11,264 nucleotides of DNA. Origin: DASYML01 sp036399835. Its GTDB lineage: Bacteria > Acidobacteriota > Blastocatellia > Pyrinomonadales > Pyrinomonadaceae. Positions 6,524 through 11,264 of this stretch are shown piece after piece (within the stretch, counting starts at the first letter, position 1; the number at the start of each line of letters is the position of its first letter). The translations under genes were made by a program, and so were the position numbers. The notes below the pieces were generated by a model. The model was given only the letters and a program-made list of their open reading frames with translations, did not search any database and had not been told where the DNA came from. The stretch is taken from the NCBI GenBank assembly GCA_036399835.1, contig DASWMI010000032.1:1-11264 (forward strand). The letters run 5' to 3'.

Positions 6524-6816
6524 TGGGCCTGCCTTCCTGACTGGTCCAGCAGATCAACATAATCCACTACGCCGACAATCGCCGAATCAATCGCCGCGCC
6601 CGCCTCGCCCGTCGCGGCTGTTGACGCGCCCCAACCTTCCTGCACGATCAAGACAGTATCGCCCACTCCCGCATCAACCGAATCCAGCGCGAGGATAGTC
6701 GTCTCGGTCGTTTCGCCTTCGGGCGTAATCTGCTGGCAGAGCATGATGCGCGCATTTGTATAGCGCGGATTCTTCTGCGTCGCGACGACATTGCCAAGCA
6801 CGCGCGCCAGAATCAT
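6520..6816 (-). CDS. BMC-P shell vertex protein (EutN/CcmL family), third paralogue
   Basis: This is a 98-residue EutN/CcmL protein. Members of this family form pentamers that cap the vertices of bacterial microcompartments. It begins MILARVLGNVVATQKNPRY, the standard first strand and turn. It continues with ILALDSVDAGVGDTVLI, the pore-loop region QEGWGASTA in place of the more common GSSAR, and AAIDSAIVGVVDYVDLLD at the end. I chose the ATG at 6816 because its ATGA overlaps the stop of the preceding pentamer gene and GGGAG lies about 9 nt upstream; a longer frame upstream has no family match. Three divergent pentamer paralogues in one locus are typical of PVM-type compartments. Confidence 0.95.
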   Translation of the reverse strand: MILARVLGNVVATQKNPRYTNARIMLCQQITPEGETTETTILALDSVDAGVGDTVLIVQEGWGASTAATGEAGAAIDSAIVGVVDYVDLLDQSGRQAQ

Positions 6817-7100
6817 CTCTTGAGTCTCCCGTTCGTCACGTGCGCGTCCGAATCCACGATGGCGATAATCGTGCAATCGGTCGGCGTGTCCTCGCGCTTA
6901 AAAGGAAAGCTGGCCTCTTTGCCTCTGCACCAGAAGACCAGCTCGCCGACGCCCGCCCCTATCGCATCGAGCGCGACCAGCGGCTTTCCCTGCGGCTTCA
7001 AATCCGCGTTGAGCGTCTGCAAGACAAGCAGCTTTCGCCCCTCAAGAGAATCATTCTTGACCGTGGCGACCACTGTTCCTATCACGCGAGCCAGTTGCAT
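6813..7100 (-). CDS. BMC-P shell vertex protein (EutN/CcmL family), second paralogue
   Basis: This is a 95-residue EutN/CcmL protein. It starts MQLARVIGTVVATVKNDSLEG, has the conserved core PLVALDAIGAGVGELVFWCRG, and ends PTDCTIIAIVDSDAHV plus a short basic tail (NGRLKR). The vertex-loop segment reads RGKEASFPF, unlike the GSSAR of the first paralogue, and a Cys (FWC) sits next to it. The paralogues are therefore diverged and probably occupy different vertices or interact with different cargo. The ATG at 7100 matches the family start; the frame upstream runs into a repeat and is not part of the gene. The stop overlaps the next start by four bases. Confidence 0.95.
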   Translation of the reverse strand: MQLARVIGTVVATVKNDSLEGRKLLVLQTLNADLKPQGKPLVALDAIGAGVGELVFWCRGKEASFPFKREDTPTDCTIIAIVDSDAHVTNGRLKR

Positions 7101-7103
7101 AAA

Positions 7104-7190
7104 GAGTCCGAGAGTCTCAGAGTCTGGAGTCTCGGAGTCAAAAGACAAAAGCTTTTGTCCTTTGACTCATGACTCTCAGACTCTCAGACT
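7104..7190. repeat. Inverted repeat, family B (GAGTCTC heptamer/octamer units), between pentamer genes
   Basis: The centre is a perfect 16-bp palindrome, GACAAAAGCTTTTGTC (7144-7159). It is extended by GAGTCAAA/TTTGACTC to 7135-7168 with one mismatch per arm. The flanks are tandem GAGTC units with 7-8 bp spacing on the left (7104-7139) and GACTC units on the right (7164-7190). The element fills the 93-bp gap between two BMC-P genes of the same operon and could form a long hairpin in the mRNA. Confidence 0.85.
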
Positions 7191-7193
7191 TGT

Positions 7194-7466
7194 TCAATCG
7201 TCCACGACATCCACGGTGTCAATCACGCCGACGATGGCTGCGTCAACGGGCGTATCCTTCATGCCCTGCGCGAGGCGTGCGCTGGAGCCTGCGACGACCA
7301 GGACGCGCTCGTGAAAGCCCGCGCCGACCGTGTCAACGGCGACGACATAACCGCTCGTGGACGTTCCATCAAGATTGAGTGGACGCACGATGAGCAGCTT
7401 CTTTCCCAACAGGCGCGGGTCTTTCTGCGTCGAGACAACCGTGCCGAGGATGCGCGCGATAATCAT
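7194..7466 (-). CDS. BMC-P shell vertex protein (EutN/CcmL family), first paralogue
   Basis: This is a 90-residue EutN/CcmL protein closest to the canonical form. It begins MIIARILGTVVSTQKDPRL, then GKKLLIVRPLNLDG. The central VVAVDTVGAGFHERVLVV leads into the conserved loop GSSAR, and the end is PVDAAIVGVIDTVDVVDD. It forms pentameric vertices of the compartment shell. The ATG at 7466 matches the family start. An upstream in-frame ATG at 7490 would add eight residues encoded partly in a repeat arm and is less likely. It lies between two hairpin repeats (7104-7190 and 7485-7547). Confidence 0.96.
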   Translation of the reverse strand: MIIARILGTVVSTQKDPRLLGKKLLIVRPLNLDGTSTSGYVVAVDTVGAGFHERVLVVAGSSARLAQGMKDTPVDAAIVGVIDTVDVVDD

Positions 7467-7484
7467 TGGCTTCGTCAACGTGTC

Positions 7485-7547
7485 AATCATCAGTCGTCAA
7501 TCGTGAAGAGATGGTTTTTATCTTTTCACGATTGACGACTGATGATT
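7485..7547. repeat. Perfect 23-bp inverted repeat, family C, between BMC-H and BMC-P genes
   Basis: The arms at 7485-7507 and 7525-7547 are perfectly complementary over 23 bp, with a 17-nt loop (7508-7524). Each arm reads as period-7 units (ATCATCA, GTCGTCA, ATCGTGA). In mRNA this would be a very stable hairpin directly between the hexamer gene and the first pentamer gene. Confidence 0.92.
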
Positions 7548-7554
7548 CAAGAGC

Positions 7555-7839
7555 TTAGCTGTTGTTGCCGATGGGCAGGGCTTCGTCAACGCTTCCGTGC
7601 GGGCGCGGGATGACGTGGACGCTGACCAGCTCGCCGACGCGACGCGCAGCCGCAGCCCCCGCGTCCGTCGCGGCCTTCACAGCCGCCACGTCGCCGCGCA
7701 CAATCGCCGTCACAAATCCTGCGCCGATTTTTTCGTAACCGATGAGCGTCACGTTGGCAGCCTTGACCATCGCGTCCGCCGCTTCGATCATCGCCACCAA
7801 CCCTTTTGTCTCAACCATGCCGAGTGCTTCTTGTGGCAT
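7555..7839 (-). CDS. BMC-H shell hexamer protein
   Basis: This is a 94-residue single-domain BMC protein, the major facet-forming hexamer of a bacterial microcompartment. It has the classic opening EALGMVETKGLVAMIEAADA, the edge segment VKAANV with the conserved Lys26, and the central pore loop KIGAG (37-41). VRGDVAAVKAATDAGAAAA and VGELVSVHVIPRPH follow, with a short 14-residue tail. It is close to the consensus of CcmK/EutM/PduA-like hexamers. The ribosome-binding site is the best in this operon (GAGGAG, 9 nt from the ATG at 7839), which suits a protein needed in large excess over pentamers. It is the only BMC-H in the window and there is no BMC-T. Confidence 0.98.
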   Translation of the reverse strand: MPQEALGMVETKGLVAMIEAADAMVKAANVTLIGYEKIGAGFVTAIVRGDVAAVKAATDAGAAAARRVGELVSVHVIPRPHGSVDEALPIGNNS

Positions 7840-7862
7840 TCGATATGCTCCTCAACTTTTCG

Positions 7863-7987
7863 TGAATCGTAAATCGTTAATCGTCAATGCGTGAACTGTG
7901 AATCGTGAACAGTTAGCCGTTAATCTTGAATCGCTGGCCGCGCATCTTGATGAGAGCCGAGCTATTTTTATTTACGCGTTGACGATT
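7863..7987. repeat. Family C heptamer repeats and inverted repeat between aldolase and BMC-H genes
   Basis: From 7863 there is a run of degenerate period-7 units (ATCGTAA, ATCGTTA, ATCGTCA, then GTGAA-type units) up to about 7930. The arm AATCGTCAATGCGTGAA (7879-7895) pairs with TTTACGCGTTGACGATT (7971-7987) at 15 of 17 positions across a loop of about 75 nt. The right arm ends at the aldolase stop codon. It shares a 14-bp exact match with the hairpin at 5249-5296. Confidence 0.8.
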
Positions 7988-8808
7988 CAAGAGTTGGATA
8001 ACTGCGTCGCCTGGCTCAGTAGCTCGACCAGCTCTTCGCGTGTTAAGGCTATCTTGCCTGCGCCGTTTGTGGCGGCGCGCGCGGCGTTGCTTGAGACTGT
8101 GCGCTCGCCTGTCGGGCAAGTCAACTGCGTTTCGTGCAGATAGCCGCAAGATTGGCAGCGCGCGTTCGCGCCCAAGTATCCGGCGGCCTCGCGGACGTTA
8201 ATCAATTTCTCTATGGCATCCGCCGGAAGATTCTTTGAGCCTCCGAGCAGACGCGAGAGGATAGCAATCTTCGCCGTGTGCTCAAGAGTTTCGAGCCTGT
8301 CGAAAGCTTGCCACAAATCCGCGCCATAGGCTACCGCGCCGTGATTCGCCATCAGGAGCGCGTTGTGATGCCTGACCAGAGGGAGCATCGCTTGCGTTAG
8401 CTCGTCCGTCGAAGGCGTGCCGTATTCAGCGAGCGGGACACAGCCCAGCGTCAGAATCACTTCGGAAAGAATCGGCTGGTCAATGGCGAGTCCGGCGACG
8501 GCGAAGGCTGTCCCGTGCGGCGGGTGCGCGTGACAGACGGCCCTTACGTCCTCCCGCTCGCGGTAGATTAGAAGGTGCATGGCGAGCTCGCTCGAAGGAC
8601 GATTGTCCGTCAGCGCCTTGCCGCTCGCATCCGTGACGGCGAGCATCTCTTCCGTCATACGGCCCTTGCAGACCATCGTCGGCGTCGCCACGATGCGATC
8701 GTCGTCGAGCCGCACGCTCACGTTGCCGTCCGAAGAGACGACATAAGAGCGCTCGTACATCAGCTTGCCGACGCGCACGATCTCACGCCGCGCAGTTTGT
8801 TCATCCAT
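7987..8808 (-). CDS. Class II (FucA-type) aldolase with Cys motif and C-terminal encapsulation-like helix
   Basis: This is a 273-residue zinc aldolase of the AraD/FucA family. Such enzymes cleave L-fuculose-1-phosphate or L-rhamnulose-1-phosphate to dihydroxyacetone phosphate and lactaldehyde. Residues 1-205 form the catalytic domain, with the SDGNVS phosphate loop (26-31), SSE (Glu74 as catalytic acid), HAH (zinc ligands His93, His95) and NHG (His156). The remaining 65 or so residues exceed the usual family length. They contain Cys218-x2-Cys221-x9-Cys231 with His225, a linker rich in Ala and Ser, and a terminal amphipathic helix at 254-269 (ALTREELVELLSQATQ) of the type that targets cargo into BMCs. 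PVM-type compartments use a comparable extended aldolase. I chose the ATG at 8808; a TTG at 8832 would add eight residues and sits 6 bp after the TonB-C stop. The substrate is inferred from family. Confidence 0.93.
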   Translation of the reverse strand: MDEQTARREIVRVGKLMYERSYVVSSDGNVSVRLDDDRIVATPTMVCKGRMTEEMLAVTDASGKALTDNRPSSELAMHLLIYREREDVRAVCHAHPPHGTAFAVAGLAIDQPILSEVILTLGCVPLAEYGTPSTDELTQAMLPLVRHHNALLMANHGAVAYGADLWQAFDRLETLEHTAKIAILSRLLGGSKNLPADAIEKLINVREAAGYLGANARCQSCGYLHETQLTCPTGERTVSSNAARAATNGAGKIALTREELVELLSQATQLSNS

Positions 8809-8838
8809 CAAAACCAGCTTTGCAAGGCTCAAGCTCTC

Positions 8839-9318
8839 TCAGTTGGCGTAAGTCAAGAGGGGGTCGCTCTGGCCGCGTTCGCTTACGTCAAAATTGTATT
8901 CGACCCATTGGACCATATCAACAGGCTCGCCGTTAATCATCGCGGGGATGAATTCAATCCGGCTGGCTGCCCTGACGGCCTCTTCGGTCAGCCCGCCGGG
9001 CAATGTCCTGACAGGCGTAATCTCCGCGACAGTCCCATCCTTGCGCAGCAGCATCCTCAATTTAACGCTCCCCGTAATCTGGCTTTTGCGCGCCAGCTCA
9101 GTGTAGGAGGCTTGAGGCTTGCGAGTGATAATGACAGGCGAAATATTACCGGAATGATGATGGTTGCTGGTCCAGGAGCGTTGGCGATAGCTGTCATTCT
9201 GGTCCAGAACGACCTTCGCCCTGAAGACAGGCTTGGGACTGAAGAGGCTTCCGAGAGCGACGCCAACACCAAGCGTTAAAATGAACGGCAGAACTCTTTT
9301 GAGCATGAAGGACGGCAT
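8839..9318 (-). CDS. Small TonB C-terminal-domain protein
   Basis: This is a 159-residue protein with one N-terminal transmembrane helix (about 8-26, basic residues before it) and a periplasmic TonB_C domain at about 67-143. The domain shows KPQASYTELARKSQITGSV, LRKDGTVAEITPVRTLPGGL, AVRAASRIEFIPAMINGEPV and a closing WVEYNF. The long Pro-rich spacer of true TonB is missing, as only about 40 residues with HHH separate the membrane from the domain. It may therefore not span the periplasm as classical TonB does. AAGGAG lies 8 nt before the ATG at 9318. It lies 29 bp after rex and directly before the aldolase gene, so it is probably co-transcribed with the compartment genes; a functional link is unproven. 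Confidence 0.88.
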   Translation of the reverse strand: MPSFMLKRVLPFILTLGVGVALGSLFSPKPVFRAKVVLDQNDSYRQRSWTSNHHHSGNISPVIITRKPQASYTELARKSQITGSVKLRMLLRKDGTVAEITPVRTLPGGLTEEAVRAASRIEFIPAMINGEPVDMVQWVEYNFDVSERGQSDPLLTYAN

Positions 9319-9347
9319 AACCTCTACTCCTTCGGTCTTCGTCGCGG

Positions 9348-10055
9348 CTACAACTCGCGCTCTTCGCGCTGCGCAATCTCTTCGTAGGGCAGAATGCTGC
9401 GCGGGTTCGTGATGCAGGTTATCTGCGGTCTCGCCAGGAAGTACGATAATGATTCGAGCGAGATGGTCAAGTCAACCGTTTTCACCTTGACGCCGAGCCG
9501 CGCGTGCAATCGGACCGGCGCAAAGTTCAGCACGGCCTTGACGCCCGCAGACATGACCTGGTTCAAGACTCTCTGCGCCACGCGTGCGGGCACAGCGATG
9601 ACGGCCACATCAATCGCTTCGTCGCGCACCACGCGCGCGATTCTTTTGACGTCATGGACCAGCACTTCATCTTTGCCAATCCGCCGACCGATCTTCTCGC
9701 GGTCGTTATCAAAGAGCGCGACAACCGTAAAGTTCGACTGCTTGAAGCCGTGATAGTTGGCGAGCGCCGTGCCCAGATTGCCAGCGCCGATGATGCCGAC
9801 GCGATGCGGGCTGTCGAGGCCCAGAATCTCTGTGATGTGCTGGCGCAGCTCTTCTACAAAATAGCCCACGCCGCGCACGCCAAACTCGCCAAAGTACGCG
9901 AGGTCTTTCCTGATCTGCGCCGAGTTGAGATTGAATTGGTCCGCCAGCGCCTGCGACGAGATGGTCTTGATGCCTGCCGCCGCCAGCAGATTGAGACAGC
10001 GCAGGTAGACGCTCAAGCGGTTGGTTGTCAGTTCTGAGATTTTCTCTGACTTCAT
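9348..10055 (-). CDS. rex: Redox-sensing transcriptional repressor Rex
   Basis: Rex is a homodimeric repressor that leaves DNA when NADH rises relative to NAD+. The 235-residue product has an N-terminal winged helix (about 1-80), with LNLLAAAGIKTISSQALADQ and the recognition region NSAQIRKDLAYFGEFGVRG. A Rossmann domain follows with the nucleotide loop GIIGAGNLGTALANY (Gly90-x-Gly92-x2-Gly95), the acidic FDND (Asp116) after the second strand, and the family motif NFAPVRL near 177-183. The ATG at 10055 gives the standard N-terminus; AAGG abuts it and GGAAGG lies a little further upstream. Rex usually controls fermentation and respiration genes. Here it begins the run leading to the aldolase and shell genes. 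I found no clear TTGTGAnnnnnnTCACAA operator in the window. Confidence 0.96.
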   Translation of the reverse strand: MKSEKISELTTNRLSVYLRCLNLLAAAGIKTISSQALADQFNLNSAQIRKDLAYFGEFGVRGVGYFVEELRQHITEILGLDSPHRVGIIGAGNLGTALANYHGFKQSNFTVVALFDNDREKIGRRIGKDEVLVHDVKRIARVVRDEAIDVAVIAVPARVAQRVLNQVMSAGVKAVLNFAPVRLHARLGVKVKTVDLTISLESLSYFLARPQITCITNPRSILPYEEIAQREEREL

Positions 10056-10083
10056 CCTTCGCGGCCCTTCCGGGAGAGCCTTC

Positions 10084-10089
10084 AGTATA
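10084..10089 (-). promoter_or_regulatory. Possible -10 element for rex and the downstream run
   Basis: The minus strand reads TATACT (5 of 6 to consensus) 29 bp upstream of the rex ATG. No good -35 hexamer lies at the right distance; TTGCCA is only 12 bp away. This is a tentative call. Confidence 0.3.
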
Positions 10090-10107
10090 GCTCAAAAAGA
10101 GTGGCAA

Positions 10108-10175
10108 GCGACAGGTAACAGGTGACAAGAAAGAATATGCTTTTCTCCCGTCACCTGTCACTTATCACCTGTCAC
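10108..10175. repeat. Family A heptamer hairpin, copy 3, between rex and ruvA
   Basis: The left heptamers are GCGACAG, GTAACAG and GTGACAA (10108-10128). The right ones are CCGTCAC, CTGTCAC, TTATCAC and CTGTCAC (10148-10175). The arms are complementary around a loop of about 19 nt. Unlike copy 2, this copy lies between divergent genes, so termination cannot be its only role. Confidence 0.85.
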
Positions 10176-10185
10176 TATCCTCCGG

Positions 10186-10215
10186 TTGCCGAAGGTCGCT
10201 GCTATCAACTACAAT
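10186..10215 (+). promoter_or_regulatory. Probable ruvA promoter
   Basis: TTGCCG (10186-10191, 4 of 6) and TACAAT (10210-10215, 5 of 6) are separated by 18 bp. Transcription would start near 10222, leaving a leader of about 54 nt before the ruvA ATG. A 15-bp near-palindrome, GGTTAGAATTTAACC (10256-10270), lies in that leader just before the start codon. Confidence 0.5.
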
Positions 10216-10275
10216 TCAGGGCGAATACGAAGGCGCTCCCGAAATTCTCTTCTTCGGTTAGAATTTAACCAACGC

Positions 10276-10899
10276 ATGATTGCACACTTATCCGGCAAGC
10301 TGCTCGCCAAACAGGCGACGACTGTGATTATAGATGTTGGCGGAATCGGCTACGAGGTTGCCATTCCGCTCTCGACCTTTTACGACATGGAAGACCCGGG
10401 CGCGAGCATTTCCCTGCGCATCTACACGCATGTTCGCGAGGATGCCTTGCAGCTCTTCGGCTTTAGGACGGCACGCGAGCGAGAGCTTTTTCAGCAGCTC
10501 ATCTCCGTCAGCGGCATTGGACCAAAACTCGGTATCACGATGCTCTCAGGCATGAGCGCAGACGAGATTATCGCTTCGATTCGGACCAACAACCTGGCGC
10601 GGTTGACTTCCATTCCGGGCATCGGACGCAAGACTGCCGAACGGCTCGTGATAGAGCTGCGAGACAAAATCGCCGCGCTCTCTTCGCCCGCGCTCGAAGA
10701 AGAGTTTGCGCCGACCATGACGGGCAGCGCCCCGACGACGGAAGAGTCCATGCGCGACGACGCGCTCTCGGCGCTGCTCAATCTCGGCTATCAAAAGGCT
10801 TCCGCCGAAAAATCCATTACCACGGCGATGCAAGAGGGCGGCGAGCTTTCCGTCGAGCTAATCCTGCGCCGCTCTCTGCGCACGCTTGCCAGAGGATGA
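10276..10899 (+). CDS. ruvA: Holliday junction branch migration protein RuvA
   Basis: RuvA tetramers bind four-way DNA junctions and load the RuvB motors for branch migration. The 207-residue product starts MIAHLSGKLLAKQATTVIID, the usual OB-fold domain I. It has the acidic pin at Glu55-Asp56 (VREDALQLFGF) that separates strands at the junction. Two helix-hairpin-helix motifs follow, SVSGIGPKLG (77-86) and TSIPGIGRKTAERL (111-124), then a flexible linker (135-158) and the RuvB-binding domain III (DDALSALLNLGYQKASAEKS). The ATG at 10276 fits the family; a longer in-frame start at 10186 overlaps the probable promoter. There is no clear ribosome-binding site. Confidence 0.97.
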   Translation: MIAHLSGKLLAKQATTVIIDVGGIGYEVAIPLSTFYDMEDPGASISLRIYTHVREDALQLFGFRTARERELFQQLISVSGIGPKLGITMLSGMSADEIIASIRTNNLARLTSIPGIGRKTAERLVIELRDKIAALSSPALEEEFAPTMTGSAPTTEESMRDDALSALLNLGYQKASAEKSITTAMQEGGELSVELILRRSLRTLARG

Positions 10900-10936
10900 A
10901 CGACACGAGAAACTCGGTCAGCGATGAGCTATGAGG

Positions 10937-10966
10937 GATTGGCTCGTTAAATTTAATGAGCCAATC
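10937..10966 (+). terminator. 15-bp inverted repeat between ruvA and ruvB; possible terminator or attenuator
   Basis: The arms 10937-10951 (GATTGGCTCGTTAAA) and 10952-10966 (TTTAATGAGCCAATC) match at 14 of 15 positions with no spacer, giving a stem of nine or more pairs closed by an AT-rich top. GCTTTTGATT follows directly. The T-run is short, so it may only weaken read-through into ruvB. Confidence 0.45.
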
Positions 10967-11007
10967 GCTTTTGATTCATCTCTGCTCGCATTCATACTTT
11001 CCGCTTT

Positions 11008-11264
11008 ATGTCTGAAGAGCTTGAGCCAGCCAACGCGCGCGACGCGACCGTGATGGACGAGGAGAAGGAGTTTGAGAAATCTCTGCGCCCGACTCGTCTC
11101 GCCGAGTACATCGGACAGCAGCGCGCGACAGATAATCTGAGCATCTTCATCAAGGCTGCGCTCAGGCGGCACGAGGCGCTGGACCACGTGCTCCTCACTG
11201 GACCACCCGGACTCGGCAAGACGACGCTCGCCAACATCATCGCCAACGAGATGAGCGCAGAGCT
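11008..11264 (+). CDS. ruvB: Holliday junction helicase RuvB (5' part, cut by the window edge)
   Basis: RuvB is the AAA+ hexameric motor of the RuvAB branch-migration complex. The 85 complete codons present show an acidic N-terminal extension (MSEELEPANARDATVMDEEK). The family opening SLRPTRLAEYIGQQRATDNL follows, then a helix FIKAALRR, HEALDHVLLTGPPGLGKTTL containing the Walker A motif GPPGLGKTT, and ANIIANEMSAE. The gene follows ruvA by 108 bp, a gap holding an inverted repeat. The ATG at 11008 has no obvious ribosome-binding site; an in-frame ATG at 11053 is a less likely alternative. Confidence 0.96.
   Translation, partial: MSEELEPANARDATVMDEEKEFEKSLRPTRLAEYIGQQRATDNLSIFIKAALRRHEALDHVLLTGPPGLGKTTLANIIANEMSAE

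Noticed and set aside
6817..6876. N-terminal extension of the last BMC-P gene to 6876
   Set aside because: It would overlap the preceding pentamer gene by about 60 bp, and the ATGA-coupled start at 6816 fits the family start exactly.
7896..7912. CTGTGAATCGTGAACAG as a Rex operator between BMC-H and aldolase genes
   Set aside because: It only loosely resembles the TTGTGAnnnnnnTCACAA dyad and is better explained as part of the ATCGTGA heptamer run.
10186..10275. Longer ruvA reading frame starting upstream of 10276
   Set aside because: The extra residues match nothing in RuvA and overlap the probable promoter at 10186-10215; RuvA proteins start at MIAHLSG-like residues.

Overview
The window looks like chromosome of a moderately GC-rich Gram-negative-type bacterium. 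The gene mix is a dcw start (mraZ-rsmH-ftsL), a LemA/TPM pair, Rex, a TonB-C protein, ruvAB, and a small microcompartment locus with three EutN/CcmL paralogues and a FucA-type aldolase. This combination suggests an acidobacterium, perhaps Blastocatellia-like, but that is inference from gene content and no marker here proves it. There is no rRNA, tRNA, CRISPR array, insertion sequence or prophage that I can support.

Layout. (1) 1-2621: the minus-strand start of the division/cell-wall cluster, mraZ -> rsmH -> ftsL, with what may be the first codons of the next gene at the left edge. mraZ has a convincing sigma70-type promoter (2380-2409). Immediately downstream are three CCAC/GTGG repeats spaced exactly 10 bp (2345-2369), which I read as the MraZ autoregulatory operator. 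(2) 2622-5958: plus-strand genes for a ZIP metal transporter, a TPM-domain (YgcG-like) secreted/membrane protein with a Gly-rich tail, a divergent nucleotidyltransferase-fold protein and a LemA-family lipoprotein. (3) 6035-10055: a minus-strand gene run rex -> TonB-C protein -> class II aldolase -> BMC-H -> BMC-P -> BMC-P -> BMC-P -> Cys-cluster protein. (4) 10276-11264: plus-strand ruvA and the start of ruvB.

Region 3 is the most interesting part. It holds enough shell genes for a closed bacterial microcompartment (one hexamer, three pentamers, no BMC-T). The only recognisable enzyme is a FucA-type aldolase with a C-terminal extension that carries a Cys motif and then an amphipathic helix like an encapsulation peptide. 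The last gene, translationally coupled to the last pentamer gene, encodes an unrecognised protein with an encapsulation-peptide-like N-terminal helix and a C-x8-C-x2-C-x2-C tail. The layout resembles the fucose/rhamnose compartments of Planctomycetes and Verrucomicrobia (PVM type). However, the aldehyde dehydrogenase, phosphotransacylase, kinase and alcohol/lactate dehydrogenase are not in the window. Rex, an NADH/NAD+ sensor, heads the gene run, which would fit redox control of aldehyde metabolism.

A second theme is intergenic. Most gaps of about 45 bp or more hold inverted repeats whose arms are built from degenerate tandem heptamers, in several unrelated sequence families: GTGACAG/GTGACAA; ATCGTCA/ATCGTGA; GAGTCTC; GTTCTGA. 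Three of them lie within the microcompartment gene run, where they could act as partial terminators or mRNA stabilisers that set shell-protein ratios.
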